From NCBI RefSeq assembly GCF_902806695.1, contig NZ_CADCXN010000043.1:1-60942 (forward strand): a DNA stretch of 60,942 nt. The letters run 5' to 3'. The notes under the pieces were generated by a model. It had not been told where the DNA came from. It saw nothing but the letters and a program-made list of their open reading frames with translations, and searched no databases. Each line of letters opens with the position of its first letter. Position 1 is the stretch's first letter. Below, piece after piece: positions 10,079 to 19,147 of this stretch. This DNA comes from Candidatus Methylobacter favarea. Lineage in GTDB: Bacteria; Pseudomonadota; Gammaproteobacteria; Methylococcales; Methylomonadaceae. The position numbers and the translations under genes are program-made.

Positions 10079-11179
10079 ATGAGCACAACGAGCAGCCAGC
10101 AAATGGCGGCCCTTGCCCTGCAAATTAAACAATGGGGGCAAGAACTGGGCTTTCAGCAGGTCGGCATAACCAATACTGAATTAGCGCAGGCGGAAGCTCA
10201 CCTGAAAAACTGGCTGAACAAAGACTTTCATGGCGAAATGGATTATATGCAGCGCCACGGCAGCAAGCGCAGCAGACCTGTCCTATTACATCCCGGCACC
10301 AGGCGTATTATTTCCGTGCGTATGGATTATCAGCCGGAATCCGGCGCTGCCATGAACCGGACCTTGTCCGATCCCTTTTCGGCCTATATTTCACGCTATG
10401 CTCTGGGCCGGGATTATCATAAAATGCTGCGCAATCGCTTACAAAAACTGGCCGATAAGATTGAATATGAGCATGGGCACTTCGGTTACCGTGCTTTTGC
10501 AGACAGCGCACCGGTTTTGGAAAAGGCGATCGCTGAAAAAGCCGGCCTCGGCTGGATTGGCAAGCATTCCAATTTAATTAACCGCAAAGCGGGATCGTGG
10601 TTTTTTCTGGGGGAAATTTTTACCGATCTGCCTCTTCCGACCGATACGGTTGCCGCTGCACACTGCGGTTCCTGCACGGCCTGTCTGGATATTTGCCCGA
10701 CTCAGGCGATTGTCGGCCCCTATCAGGTTGATGCCAGACGCTGTGTATCCTATCTGACTATTGAATTGCATGGCGCCATTCCTGAAGAGTTAAGGCCGCT
10801 GATCGGCAACCGCATCTATGGCTGCGATGACTGCCAGCTCATCTGTCCATGGAACCGATTTGCCAGAATAACCGGCGAAAAGGATTTCAGCCCCAGGCAC
10901 AAGCTGAATACCCGGCAGTTGCTGGATGTTTTCGCCTGGAACGAACACGAGTTTTTAACCAAAACCGAAGGCTCGGCGATACGCCGGATCGGCTATGACC
11001 GCTGGTTGAGAAATATTGCCGTAGCATTAGGTAATGCGCCTGCCTCGCCGCGTATTATCGCGGCATTAATAAACAGGCTTTCTCATCACTCGGAAATGGT
11101 TAGAGAACATGCACAATGGGCGCTAGATCGTCAGTTAACGAAGCGCCCGGATGAGACATTGTTTAGCAAACAATGTTGA
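10079..11179 (+). CDS. queG: Epoxyqueuosine reductase QueG
   Basis: Cobalamin- and iron-sulphur-dependent reductase catalysing the last step of tRNA queuosine synthesis (epoxyqueuosine to queuosine). With the ATG at 10079 it is 366 aa, typical for the family. The two ferredoxin-type 4Fe-4S motifs are CGSCTACLDICP near 196-207 and CDDCQLICPWNR near 249-260. The catalytic-domain signature GYRAFADSAPVLEKAIAEKA precedes them and HEAT-like helices close the protein. No clear Shine-Dalgarno precedes the ATG. It is not in the tsaE/nnr cluster found in enterics. Confidence 0.93.
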   Translation: MSTTSSQQMAALALQIKQWGQELGFQQVGITNTELAQAEAHLKNWLNKDFHGEMDYMQRHGSKRSRPVLLHPGTRRIISVRMDYQPESGAAMNRTLSDPFSAYISRYALGRDYHKMLRNRLQKLADKIEYEHGHFGYRAFADSAPVLEKAIAEKAGLGWIGKHSNLINRKAGSWFFLGEIFTDLPLPTDTVAAAHCGSCTACLDICPTQAIVGPYQVDARRCVSYLTIELHGAIPEELRPLIGNRIYGCDDCQLICPWNRFARITGEKDFSPRHKLNTRQLLDVFAWNEHEFLTKTEGSAIRRIGYDRWLRNIAVALGNAPASPRIIAALINRLSHHSEMVREHAQWALDRQLTKRPDETLFSKQC

Positions 11180-11381
11180 GTAATATTTTATCGTTATCCT
11201 TTCCTTTATTTAGGCACTTTTTAATAATAAGCGCAATCATTGCTCACTAAAGCCGGATAATCAGTCTATTTTTTTCACCGACCTACATTTTTTTATGGGT
11301 TGCAGGCTGACGGGAAAAAGATTCCCAAAGATTTAAAGTAGAATCAAAGATCATTTATATTACTACTGTGGAGTGATAGTG
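11180..11381. other. Intergenic region after queG, nothing recognised
   Basis: About 200 bp, AT-rich, with no ORF of note. It presumably holds the promoter of the CDP-archaeol-synthase-like gene. Confidence 0.4.
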
Positions 11382-11885
11382 ATGATAAACGTGTCCTTGT
11401 GCCCGGCCTGTATCGCTCAAACGCTTGTGCTGTTGCTTGGGGCTAATGGGGCGCCCATCTTGATCCGTGATGTGTTAAAAGAACGTTTCAATATGCCGGT
11501 AGACATGGGGAAACGAATGCAGGACGGCTATCCCTTATTTGGCCGCAGCAAAACTTGGTGCGGAATTATTGCCTCTCTGGTGATAACGGCACTTGCCGCT
11601 TTGGCTATGAATTTGTCGCTTTTTACCGGCGTTCTTTTCAGTTTGACGGCCATGTCGGGAGATTTATTATCCAGTTTTATAAAGCGCAGACTGGGCTATA
11701 GCGAAAGCAGTCGCGCCCGTCCTATTGATGTGATTCCTGAATCTTTTTTGCCTGCACTGGCTTTGCATTTACAAATTGGTCTTGGCTGGATGGATATTTT
11801 AGCGGTAGGAGTTATTTTCTTTTTGGCTCAATTTTTTCTTTCTCCTGTTCTTTACCGGCTGCGCCTCAAGAACCGGCCCTATTAA
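11382..11885 (+). CDS. CDP-archaeol synthase-like (CarS/DUF46) membrane protein
   Basis: Integral membrane protein of the CDP-archaeol synthase/CdsA-related family, which in archaea transfers a cytidyl group to an unsaturated archaetidic acid. Family signs are NGAPILIRDVL near 25, PLFGRSKTWCG near 50, and the acidic/basic segment AMSGDLLSSFIKRRLG near 93. There are about four TM segments in 167 aa, the usual short length. I chose ATG 11382 because GTGGAG lies 8 bp before it; the in-frame GTG at 11373 falls inside that ribosome-binding site. Bacterial members exist in many gammaproteobacteria but their substrate is unclear, so the archaeal name should not be taken literally. Confidence 0.75.
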   Translation: MINVSLCPACIAQTLVLLLGANGAPILIRDVLKERFNMPVDMGKRMQDGYPLFGRSKTWCGIIASLVITALAALAMNLSLFTGVLFSLTAMSGDLLSSFIKRRLGYSESSRARPIDVIPESFLPALALHLQIGLGWMDILAVGVIFFLAQFFLSPVLYRLRLKNRPY

Positions 11886-11976
11886 TGAAGGATGGGTTGC
11901 ACCCTGACAGAACCGGCGCTAGAGTTAGGTTTTTATTTTTAACCGGTTTAATAAATATAACTGAGGCAGGCGTTTT

Positions 11977-12753
11977 ATGAAAATCACTTTTTACTGGCCG
12001 GGTTTGATAGCGGCATTGTTCTGTATGGCGGTATCGGCGGCGGAGCTTGACCGGCTCGCAATAGAAAAACAGCTTGCAAAAGCCGATAAGAATCACCTGG
12101 CAGACCTGCGCCGAAAAGACCTGACCGGCCTCGATTTATCGGGCCTGGATTTCACCAAAGCCGATCTGTGGGGCTCGGACATGCGCAATGCCGACTTAAG
12201 CAACAGCAATCTGTCTGGCCTGAATCTGGATTTGACAGTCATGTCAAAAATCAATCTCTCAGGCGCCAATCTATCCAACACCAGCATTTTCGGCGTCCAT
12301 ATGGGCAGTGCAAATCTTAGTCATGCCAATCTCAGCGGCAGCCGGTTTATTGCCAACCTGGATCGGGCAAACCTTAGCCATGCAAATCTGTCCCATGCCA
12401 ACTGGGGCGTGGATATGAAAAACCAGCCTATGGGTTTGATGCGGGTTAGTCTGAACAACGCGAATTTATCACAAGCCGATCTATCCGGTGCCAATCTCAA
12501 TCGCGCTTTGCTTCGTCATGCCAAGCTTTTGGAAAGTATATTGAAAAATACCGTTCTGTTTGCGGCTGATCTTGCCGGGGCTGATTTATCCGGCGCTGAT
12601 TTATCAGGAGCCGACTTATCGGCCTGTAATCTTGAGGATACCAATTTTGCCGGGGCGAATCTGGCCGGTACCCGATTTAAAGGCGTTAAAAACAAGTCTG
12701 CCCTTAAAGGCATAGATGCCAGCAAAAATCTCGAAGCAGCTATTTTTGAATAA
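11977..12753 (+). CDS. Exported pentapeptide-repeat protein
   Basis: 258-aa protein with an N-terminal signal peptide (residues 1-21, FCMAVSAA) followed by about 35 pentapeptide repeats of the A(D/N)LSx type (ADLSNSNLSGLNL, ANLSHANLSGS, ADLSGADLSGADLS). These should form a right-handed quadrilateral beta-helix in the periplasm. There is an interruption near 140-150 (WGVDMKNQPMGLMRVS). Its function is unknown; cytoplasmic family members that mimic DNA and protect gyrase are a poor comparison because this one is exported. It stands alone. Confidence 0.85.
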   Translation: MKITFYWPGLIAALFCMAVSAAELDRLAIEKQLAKADKNHLADLRRKDLTGLDLSGLDFTKADLWGSDMRNADLSNSNLSGLNLDLTVMSKINLSGANLSNTSIFGVHMGSANLSHANLSGSRFIANLDRANLSHANLSHANWGVDMKNQPMGLMRVSLNNANLSQADLSGANLNRALLRHAKLLESILKNTVLFAADLAGADLSGADLSGADLSACNLEDTNFAGANLAGTRFKGVKNKSALKGIDASKNLEAAIFE

Positions 12754-12968
12754 GCAATAAGGAAACCTCCCGTTAGGAATGAAGCCAATGATCGGAGCGA
12801 GGTGCGCCCTCCCCCATCGGCGCCGGCGAAAACACCGCGGCTTAGCCGGCTTCAGCACTCTGTGGCCTTAAGGCCGAGGCCTGAAACCGGCAAGGCAATT
12901 TGATTAAAACCGGAGACTGGAAAGTCTTATGCGTTAATAAACCCGTAATTGTTTCTGCCCGAAACAGT
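12754..12968. other. Convergent intergenic region
   Basis: About 215 bp between the pentapeptide gene (+) and the MFS gene (-). It contains a GC-rich palindrome-like stretch (GGCCTTAAGGCC near 12864) but no hairpin followed by a T-run that I would call a terminator. Confidence 0.4.
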
Positions 12969-14669
12969 TCAGGCAAAAAACTTGCTGACATTAGTCACCG
13001 TTTTATATATTCCCCAGGACAGCGGAAGAATTACCACTGTCCAGGCTGCCAGGACTATTAGCGGGTGGCTGCGCCTGTGAACTTCAGAAATCGGTTCCTC
13101 AATTCCTTCATGGTCTGTGATTTCAGCTTCGACTATTTTCTCATGCGCAAGGTGTTTTTCTTCAGCCAGCTCGTCATCGCTCATGAACCATTTATCCGCC
13201 ACGGGGCGGATCAGTAGATTGCAGATCAAGCCAATCATCAGCATGCCGGCAAGAATATACATAGTCTGGTTATAAATCTGCTCGCGCGGAATGCCGAGGC
13301 TTAACTGATATTCGCGCATGTAATTGACAATTACGGGCCCGAGAATGCCGGCCGTTGCCCAGGCTGTCAGCAAACGTCCATGAATCGCCCCAACCATTTG
13401 CGTGCCGAATAAATCAGCCAGATAGGCAGGCGCGGTGGAAAAACCGCCGCCGTACATGCTCAGAATAACGCAAAACGCCGCTACAAATAACAGCTTGCTG
13501 CCCGCATTAGCACTGCCGGGAACACTGATGTACAAAAGGCAACCCAGCACAAAAAAGACACTATAAGTCAGCTTGCGGCCCATTTTGTCGGACAAGCTGG
13601 CCCAAAAGAAGCGGCCGCCGATATTAAACAGGCTCAACAAGGCGGTAAATCCTGCGGCAACAACTGCAATCGCGGCCAGTTGAGGTTTACCCAGTTCGCC
13701 ATAGGTTTTAGCCACGCCAATCAGGCGGCCGCCAAACACTTCCTGCAGCATCGGCGATGACATGCCGATCACGCCAATCCCTGCGCTCACATTCATGCAT
13801 AGCACCATCCACAACAGCCAAAACTGCTTGATCCGCCAAACATCTTTTACATGTATATGGCGCTGGGTAATCATCCTGTTATTAATATGGGCGGCCGGCA
13901 AGCTCCAGCCGGCTGGTTTCCAGCCTGTTGCGGGCACGCGGTAGCTTAAAGCTCCAGCCATCATGAAGATGAAATAGATGCTCGCCAGAACTATAAGCGT
14001 TTGCATAACACCAACATTAGTTGGAGTAGCGAAATGCTTCATCAGTTCGGCAGCCAAGGGCGAGCCAATCATTGCGCCGCCGCCAAAACCCATGATTGCC
14101 ATGCCTGTCGCCATGCCGCGGCGATCCGGAAACCATTTAATCAGGGTAGATACCGGCGAGATATAACCCAGCCCCAGACCGATTCCACCGATTACCCCGG
14201 AGCCCAAAAGCAGCATCCAGAACTGATGTAAATAAATGCCCCACGCTGAAAACAACATGCCCCCGCACCAGCACAAGGCGCTTACAACGCCTGCTCTGCG
14301 CGGTCCGACATGTTCAAGCCAGCCGCCCCAAATGGCAGCCGATGAACCCAGAAGCACAAAAAACAGGGTATACATCCAGCCCAGCGTGGAAATTTTCCAG
14401 TCACAGCCGGTTACTATAAGCTCCTGAAAAAAATTTACGTCCGGCCCGCATTTAATGCTGTCTTTAATACCTACGGCTTTGGATAAAGGCAACCAGAAAA
14501 CTGAAAAGCCATAGGCCATTCCTATGCATAGATGAATAGCCAGCGCAGCCGGAGGAACCAGCCAGCGGTTATAACCTGGACCTGCGATGATGCGTCGTTT
14601 ATCTAAAAAACCTGTCGATCTATTGGCCATAGTGCTTTGTGGTTTTATGAAATGAAAAATAATTCCCAT
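12969..14669 (-). CDS. OFA-family MFS transporter
   Basis: Twelve-TM major facilitator of the oxalate/formate antiporter (OFA) family, expected to move small carboxylates or related anions across the inner membrane. It is 566 aa from the first ATG; MANRSTGFLDKRRI at 14630 is the alternative start and gives a more usual N-terminus, while neither start has a strong ribosome-binding site. Family signs are the AIHLCIGMAYGFSVFWLPLSK first TM, GIGLGLGYISPVSTLIKWFP and FFVLGCLLY, plus an acidic loop before the last TM. A large periplasmic insertion with CGP and CDW cysteines follows TM1. Formate or another one-carbon acid would suit a methylotroph, but this is only inference. Confidence 0.85.
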   Translation of the reverse strand: MGIIFHFIKPQSTMANRSTGFLDKRRIIAGPGYNRWLVPPAALAIHLCIGMAYGFSVFWLPLSKAVGIKDSIKCGPDVNFFQELIVTGCDWKISTLGWMYTLFFVLLGSSAAIWGGWLEHVGPRRAGVVSALCWCGGMLFSAWGIYLHQFWMLLLGSGVIGGIGLGLGYISPVSTLIKWFPDRRGMATGMAIMGFGGGAMIGSPLAAELMKHFATPTNVGVMQTLIVLASIYFIFMMAGALSYRVPATGWKPAGWSLPAAHINNRMITQRHIHVKDVWRIKQFWLLWMVLCMNVSAGIGVIGMSSPMLQEVFGGRLIGVAKTYGELGKPQLAAIAVVAAGFTALLSLFNIGGRFFWASLSDKMGRKLTYSVFFVLGCLLYISVPGSANAGSKLLFVAAFCVILSMYGGGFSTAPAYLADLFGTQMVGAIHGRLLTAWATAGILGPVIVNYMREYQLSLGIPREQIYNQTMYILAGMLMIGLICNLLIRPVADKWFMSDDELAEEKHLAHEKIVEAEITDHEGIEEPISEVHRRSHPLIVLAAWTVVILPLSWGIYKTVTNVSKFFA

Positions 14670-14919
14670 GATTGACAGCTCTTAAGGAAGCCCAAAAAGA
14701 TTGAATTTATAAATTGTCAAGGATGACGTTAAATCCGTCAACTGCATAGATGCTGATAATTCCAAACTCAAAGTATTCAGGCAGCGGATTGATTGTCTGG
14801 ATAACACACTAACCGGGAAAAAACTCTATTGAGCCAGAATTCTGTCTTTGACGAAATTCGTCCCGTCTGGAAATCCTGGAAATCAGAATGGCTGCTGAAT
14901 TTCAAAGCTGCCAAACTTT
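14670..14919. other. Intergenic region upstream of the MFS gene
   Basis: No supported gene. It presumably holds the MFS-gene promoter on the minus strand; none was located with confidence. Confidence 0.4.
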
Positions 14920-15225
14920 TTATAGTGGCGTTTGATGCGAAGATAAATTCTTAAACAGAAAGATAATTTCGGAAGCATTAAAGGTGCTGATTTTCGAGTT
15001 GTGGAAATAGACAATGATGATGTTTTTTGACAGTAAAATGTCATTACCTAGCGAACTCTTAAGGATCACATCTTTATCGTCGCTATTAATCAACTGCCTG
15101 GTAAAAATACCGGTTAAGAAAACAGGCGGCCTGATTACCTTCGAAGCACTGAGAGGAGCATGGTTTAGAATTGCAACAATCGCCATTAACGGGACAGTGT
15201 GAAATATTTTTATGAATATCATCAT
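14920..15225 (-). CDS. Possible small secreted protein, 101 aa
   Basis: Low-confidence gene. The N-terminus (MMIFIKIFHTVPLMAIVAIL then APLSAS) looks like a signal peptide, followed by a soluble segment with VFLTGIFTRQLI and DILLSKNIIIVYFHNS. This resembles the start of short periplasmic proteins, but I cannot assign a family. The upstream GGAAAA is a weak ribosome-binding site. It may be a remnant of a longer gene. Confidence 0.3.
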   Translation of the reverse strand: MMIFIKIFHTVPLMAIVAILNHAPLSASKVIRPPVFLTGIFTRQLINSDDKDVILKSSLGNDILLSKNIIIVYFHNSKISTFNASEIIFLFKNLSSHQTPL

Positions 15226-15330
15226 CCGGATTTTCCATTCGTAGCTTTAGGCGGGCGGCCCCTTACAGTAGTTAAACAAGAGCCTTCTGCAGCGAGCAAG
15301 GCGCCGCTGTCTGTACCGTGAAGCCGCAGC

Positions 15331-16389
15331 TTATTCCTTATCCTTCATAACCAGGATAGGAATGCGTTTGGCATCAAAATTAGAGTTTGAGGATAGAAAC
15401 TTCCACGCCTCGTCAGGCGTTAATAATTGAAGCGCTGTAGAATTTTTTTTACCCGTGTTCAAAAATTCACCTGCTTCCGCCAGCAATTGCATAAATAAAC
15501 CGGGCGAAGTGAAGGCCAGAGTCAGCGCATTCACATGCGAGAAGCTGCTCCCGACCAGCGACGGCAATAATTGTGAAGTCCTGACCTCATGACTCAGGAC
15601 GATTTCATGAATGCAGCAGGCAAGTATTCCATCCACTGCTATAGGATAATTTGCCGTTGCCGCATGCACCCAGACACGAACTTTCGAAGTCTTGTTTTCG
15701 GCAATGACTAACTCGGCAATGTCAGATTGTCTGGTATCAATAGCGGATTCCCCGTCCTTTGTCTCTAATACCAGCAGACGCGTTTCATTGACACTATATT
15801 GCAACGGTCTGGCGCCCAGCCAGTTTCCGACAGTATATACGGCCAAAGCCGGGGCGCCGGCTTCTGCATCAATCAATACCGTCTCGCCTGCGGCCACGCG
15901 GGCTATATGGGACAGGGCATAATAGGCAGGAATAATGGTCGTCATCAGGGTGACAATTTCTTCATGGGCCCATGACTGAAAGTTTGCTATCGGGAAAAGC
16001 CGATAACACGGACAACTGACATATAAAGCAGGCATTCCTTCGGCAGCAACTATAACGCTCTCGCCTATTCGCCAATTGCTGACTTCATCACCCAGGCTAT
16101 ATATGATGCCGGTAGCAAAAAAGCCGGAAAACTTCTTTTTAAAAATGCCGCTGTGCTTGTCCAGCCTGACGCCCGTCAAATTGATACAATCTAGTTTAAC
16201 CCACACTTCGTTCACTCGAGGTTTTGATCCGGGTAGAGCTGAAAATAAAGGGCAACCGTCTTCTTTCAGGCAAAGCTCATTTCTTTTCGGGCCCTTGAAC
16301 ATGAGTTCCGGTTCGGTAGCGGTCAAATCGCTTGGCGGCGCAAGCGGCTCAAGCCGCTGCCTGGAATATCTATGTTCCGGTACATTCAT
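15331..16389 (-). CDS. Orphan enoylreductase-like (MDR superfamily) protein
   Basis: 352-aa protein resembling the enoylreductase domain of polyketide synthases and quinone oxidoreductases. Recognisable segments are the GroES-like part (INLTGVRLDKHSGIF, then SLGDEVSNWRIGESVIVAA near 100) and the pre-Rossmann part (IPAYYALSHIARVAAGETVL near 152-171). Where active enzymes have a Gly-rich AAAGGVG-type NADPH loop, this one reads DAEAGAPALAVY, so the cofactor site looks degraded. No acyltransferase, ketosynthase or carrier domain is nearby. It may be catalytically dead or bind something else. The ribosome-binding site is weak. Confidence 0.6.
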   Translation of the reverse strand: MNVPEHRYSRQRLEPLAPPSDLTATEPELMFKGPKRNELCLKEDGCPLFSALPGSKPRVNEVWVKLDCINLTGVRLDKHSGIFKKKFSGFFATGIIYSLGDEVSNWRIGESVIVAAEGMPALYVSCPCYRLFPIANFQSWAHEEIVTLMTTIIPAYYALSHIARVAAGETVLIDAEAGAPALAVYTVGNWLGARPLQYSVNETRLLVLETKDGESAIDTRQSDIAELVIAENKTSKVRVWVHAATANYPIAVDGILACCIHEIVLSHEVRTSQLLPSLVGSSFSHVNALTLAFTSPGLFMQLLAEAGEFLNTGKKNSTALQLLTPDEAWKFLSSNSNFDAKRIPILVMKDKE

Positions 16390-16721
16390 CTTGGCTTTGC
16401 CGTGCTTACAGTAAGTTCCAGCTTCATTTTCAAGCCTCAGAACCAGATGAAGAAACGGCAGCTGAAATACCCGCGATTATTTTCATTGCTTTTCCCCGAA
16501 GTTTGCGAAAGATATAATTAAAACAATTTCAGTCTAGAGTTATCCAGATTCCATACAAATGAATTAAGTCACGTGTAGAGTGTGAATTTTTCATAACCTT
16601 AATGAGGAGTGAGGAAGTTGTTAGCACTTATTATTTAAACCTGAAATTTAAAAATTTATGAAGATCATGGATTTTAAAAATATTGCCTCAAAAATAAATT
16701 ACTCTGGCATAGAAGCTTTAC
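16390..16721. other. Divergent promoter region upstream of the cyclase
   Basis: About 330 bp, becoming AT-rich toward the cyclase. A single TGTGA half-site lies at 16581-16585 but the other arm does not match a Crp site. No gene is supported here. Confidence 0.4.
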
Positions 16722-19040
16722 GTGCTGCTGCCCGGCATGGCCCGATTCAATGGGGATTATTTTGACTTTTGGCGAATGAGTATTCGTATAAAAGCTTTCA
16801 AAGCCTGTTTATCGGCCTTATTGATAGGGCTTATCGGAGGCGTATTATGCCTTACTAAAGCTGGACTTTACCTGGAAGAAGAATTGGGTTTGGCCTGGCT
16901 TTTTAAGATGCGAGGGCCGATGATTTCTCCTAAAGACGTCATTATCGTCAATATTGATAAATCTTCAGCGGAAATTTTGCATTTGCCGGAAGACCCGGAA
17001 AAATGGCCGCGCTCATACTATGCCGATTTAATTGAAAAATTAAACCGGCAAAATCCTGCCCTTATTGCCTTCAATATTTATTTTGGCGAAGACCGGGATT
17101 CTGACAACGACGCCAGGCTGGCCAAGGCAATGGCTGCGGGCAAGAACATAATCCTCAGCAATTATTTAAAGCAATATACCATTCCTGCTGCCGGCTCTTT
17201 TAGCGAATTCAGGTATGAACGCATCATTGATCCCATTTTCGTTTTGGACCATGCCGCGCTGGGCACGGCTCCTTTTCCGCTACCCAAAACCTCTTCCACG
17301 GTCAAGCAATTCTGGGCCTACAAAAAAAGCGCCGGCGATATACCTACGTTTCCCGTCACTGTCTTTCAATGTTATGTGTTTAAAAAAGCTTACCTTGAAA
17401 TTTTACAATTACTTCAGCAGCTCGACCCCATCCTTGAATCTACATTGCCGGCGACTTTTGAGCAGCTTGCATCGGAATATAAAGCTATCGAAATCATTCA
17501 AAAAATACAATCAGCATTGGCAATAGAAACTAAATCGTTAGAACAACTTGACAGTTTATTAGCGAGGGCAGGATATTCATCCGAAAAGACCCGTTTAATG
17601 CAGGCCTGGCTTTCCTTATTAAAAAGCCCTGACAGCCTGTATTTTAATCATTATGGCAAAGGGGGAACAATTACTACCCTTCCCTTCCATCAGGTACTGG
17701 TTAGGGATATTTTGAATCCCAAAACTTTCAAGGATAAAGTCATACTGGTCGGCTACTCGGAAAATATCGAACCGGAAAAAAACCAGGGGCTTTATACCGA
17801 TTTTTCAAACGACAACGGCGAAACCATCAGTTCTACGGAAATTGCCGCAACCGCCGTCGCTAATCTTGTAAATAATAGCTGGTTAAGACCTTTGCAGCTT
17901 CAGGATCAATTTTTGCTGATATTGCTATGGAGCTTCCTGCTATACGGCATTTGCCGATTATTTGTTTACAAGCTGGCGATAAGTCTGATTATTGCCTTAA
18001 GCGCAGCTTATGTGGCTGTCGCTTGTCTCCGCTTTACTATCGCGTTTGTCTGGATTCCCTTGTTCATCCCGATCATGTTGCAAGCACCCTTTGTATTGAT
18101 TGTGGCGACCCTGTCGCATTTTCTAAAAAACAAGAAAGACCATCAAAACATGTGCAAGGCATTCAGCTTTTATCTGCCGGACAATGTGGTCAACAAAATA
18201 GCCCTTCAACCAGAGAAGGATGCCATGAATCATTATGGAGAATTAATGCAGGGAGTTTGCCTGGCAACCGATGCAGGTCAATACACGACGCTTTCCGAGA
18301 CCATGGACCCTTTAGCGCTCAATAATTTAATGAATCAATACTATGGCGTGATGTTTGCCCAGGTAAAAAACTATCATGGCATTATCTCCGATGTCATTGG
18401 CGATGCCATGCTGGCTATATGGGCTACGCCATTGACAGAAACCCAACACCGAATCAATGCCTGCCATGCCGCCCTTGAAATTAAAAGGGCTATCGATGGC
18501 TTTAACCGGTCTCAGTCCCATCAGCTACCCACCCGCCTGGGCTTGCATTACGGCCAGATGCGCCTGGGTAATGTGGGGGCAATGGAACATTACGAATATC
18601 GCGCGGTCGGGGATATTGTCAATACCGCCACACGCATTGAAGGATTGAATAAACTGTTAGGCACGCATGTTCTTGTTTCCGCCAGTGTTATCGAAGGTCT
18701 GACCGGCTTTTTCACTAGAGAAATGGGCGTATTTATACTGAAAGGCAAAACCTTCCCTGTCATAATATTTGAACTGATTGCACGGATTGACCAGGTTGAA
18801 TCGCACTGGCTTCCGTTAATAACCGCCTTTACAAAAGCTCTTAAACTGTTTCAAGCTTACCAGTGGCCAAAAGCGCTGGAAGCATTTCTTGCTATTGAAA
18901 AGGAGTATCCTGACGATGGCCCTACCCGTTTTTACATCAGTTATTTAAATCAAGGGCTAACTTTTCTGCCGGAAAAGCATGATGAGGAACAGGCTGCCTT
19001 CATCGAAATTGGCAATATTACCGATATGTTGCATTCCTAG
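16722..19040 (+). CDS. CHASE2-domain class III adenylate/guanylate cyclase
   Basis: Membrane receptor cyclase of 772 aa. TM1 is near 30-48, an extracytoplasmic CHASE2 sensor spans about 60-390, three TM segments lie at about 395-475, and the class III cyclase domain is at about 509-684. Both metal aspartates are present (LATDAGQYT and VIGDAMLAIW), as are the Asn/Arg of the transition-state motif (GDIVNTATRIEG). The Lys of EGLNKLLG fits purine recognition. A TPR-like tail follows. The domain therefore looks active, most likely making cAMP. Start candidates are ATG 16722, 16737 or 16776; none has a strong ribosome-binding site. It is followed by a FecR-domain gene, a pairing seen in other bacteria. 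Confidence 0.88.
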   Translation: MLLPGMARFNGDYFDFWRMSIRIKAFKACLSALLIGLIGGVLCLTKAGLYLEEELGLAWLFKMRGPMISPKDVIIVNIDKSSAEILHLPEDPEKWPRSYYADLIEKLNRQNPALIAFNIYFGEDRDSDNDARLAKAMAAGKNIILSNYLKQYTIPAAGSFSEFRYERIIDPIFVLDHAALGTAPFPLPKTSSTVKQFWAYKKSAGDIPTFPVTVFQCYVFKKAYLEILQLLQQLDPILESTLPATFEQLASEYKAIEIIQKIQSALAIETKSLEQLDSLLARAGYSSEKTRLMQAWLSLLKSPDSLYFNHYGKGGTITTLPFHQVLVRDILNPKTFKDKVILVGYSENIEPEKNQGLYTDFSNDNGETISSTEIAATAVANLVNNSWLRPLQLQDQFLLILLWSFLLYGICRLFVYKLAISLIIALSAAYVAVACLRFTIAFVWIPLFIPIMLQAPFVLIVATLSHFLKNKKDHQNMCKAFSFYLPDNVVNKIALQPEKDAMNHYGELMQGVCLATDAGQYTTLSETMDPLALNNLMNQYYGVMFAQVKNYHGIISDVIGDAMLAIWATPLTETQHRINACHAALEIKRAIDGFNRSQSHQLPTRLGLHYGQMRLGNVGAMEHYEYRAVGDIVNTATRIEGLNKLLGTHVLVSASVIEGLTGFFTREMGVFILKGKTFPVIIFELIARIDQVESHWLPLITAFTKALKLFQAYQWPKALEAFLAIEKEYPDDGPTRFYISYLNQGLTFLPEKHDEEQAAFIEIGNITDMLHS

Positions 19041-19147
19041 CCTCAATATGCCTACAATGAAATTTGATGGAAATATTGTCGTGTCTGTTCTAGTTGGGGG
19101 AATTCTAAAACAGACCATAATTTTGGCTGCAACTCGAATAATTAAAA

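Noticed and set aside
12093-12788. Minus-strand open frames rich in A-P-D-K-S repeats
   Set aside because: They are the antisense reading of the pentapeptide-repeat gene.
16581-16596. Crp-binding site upstream of the cyclase
   Set aside because: Only one TGTGA half-site is present; the other arm does not match.
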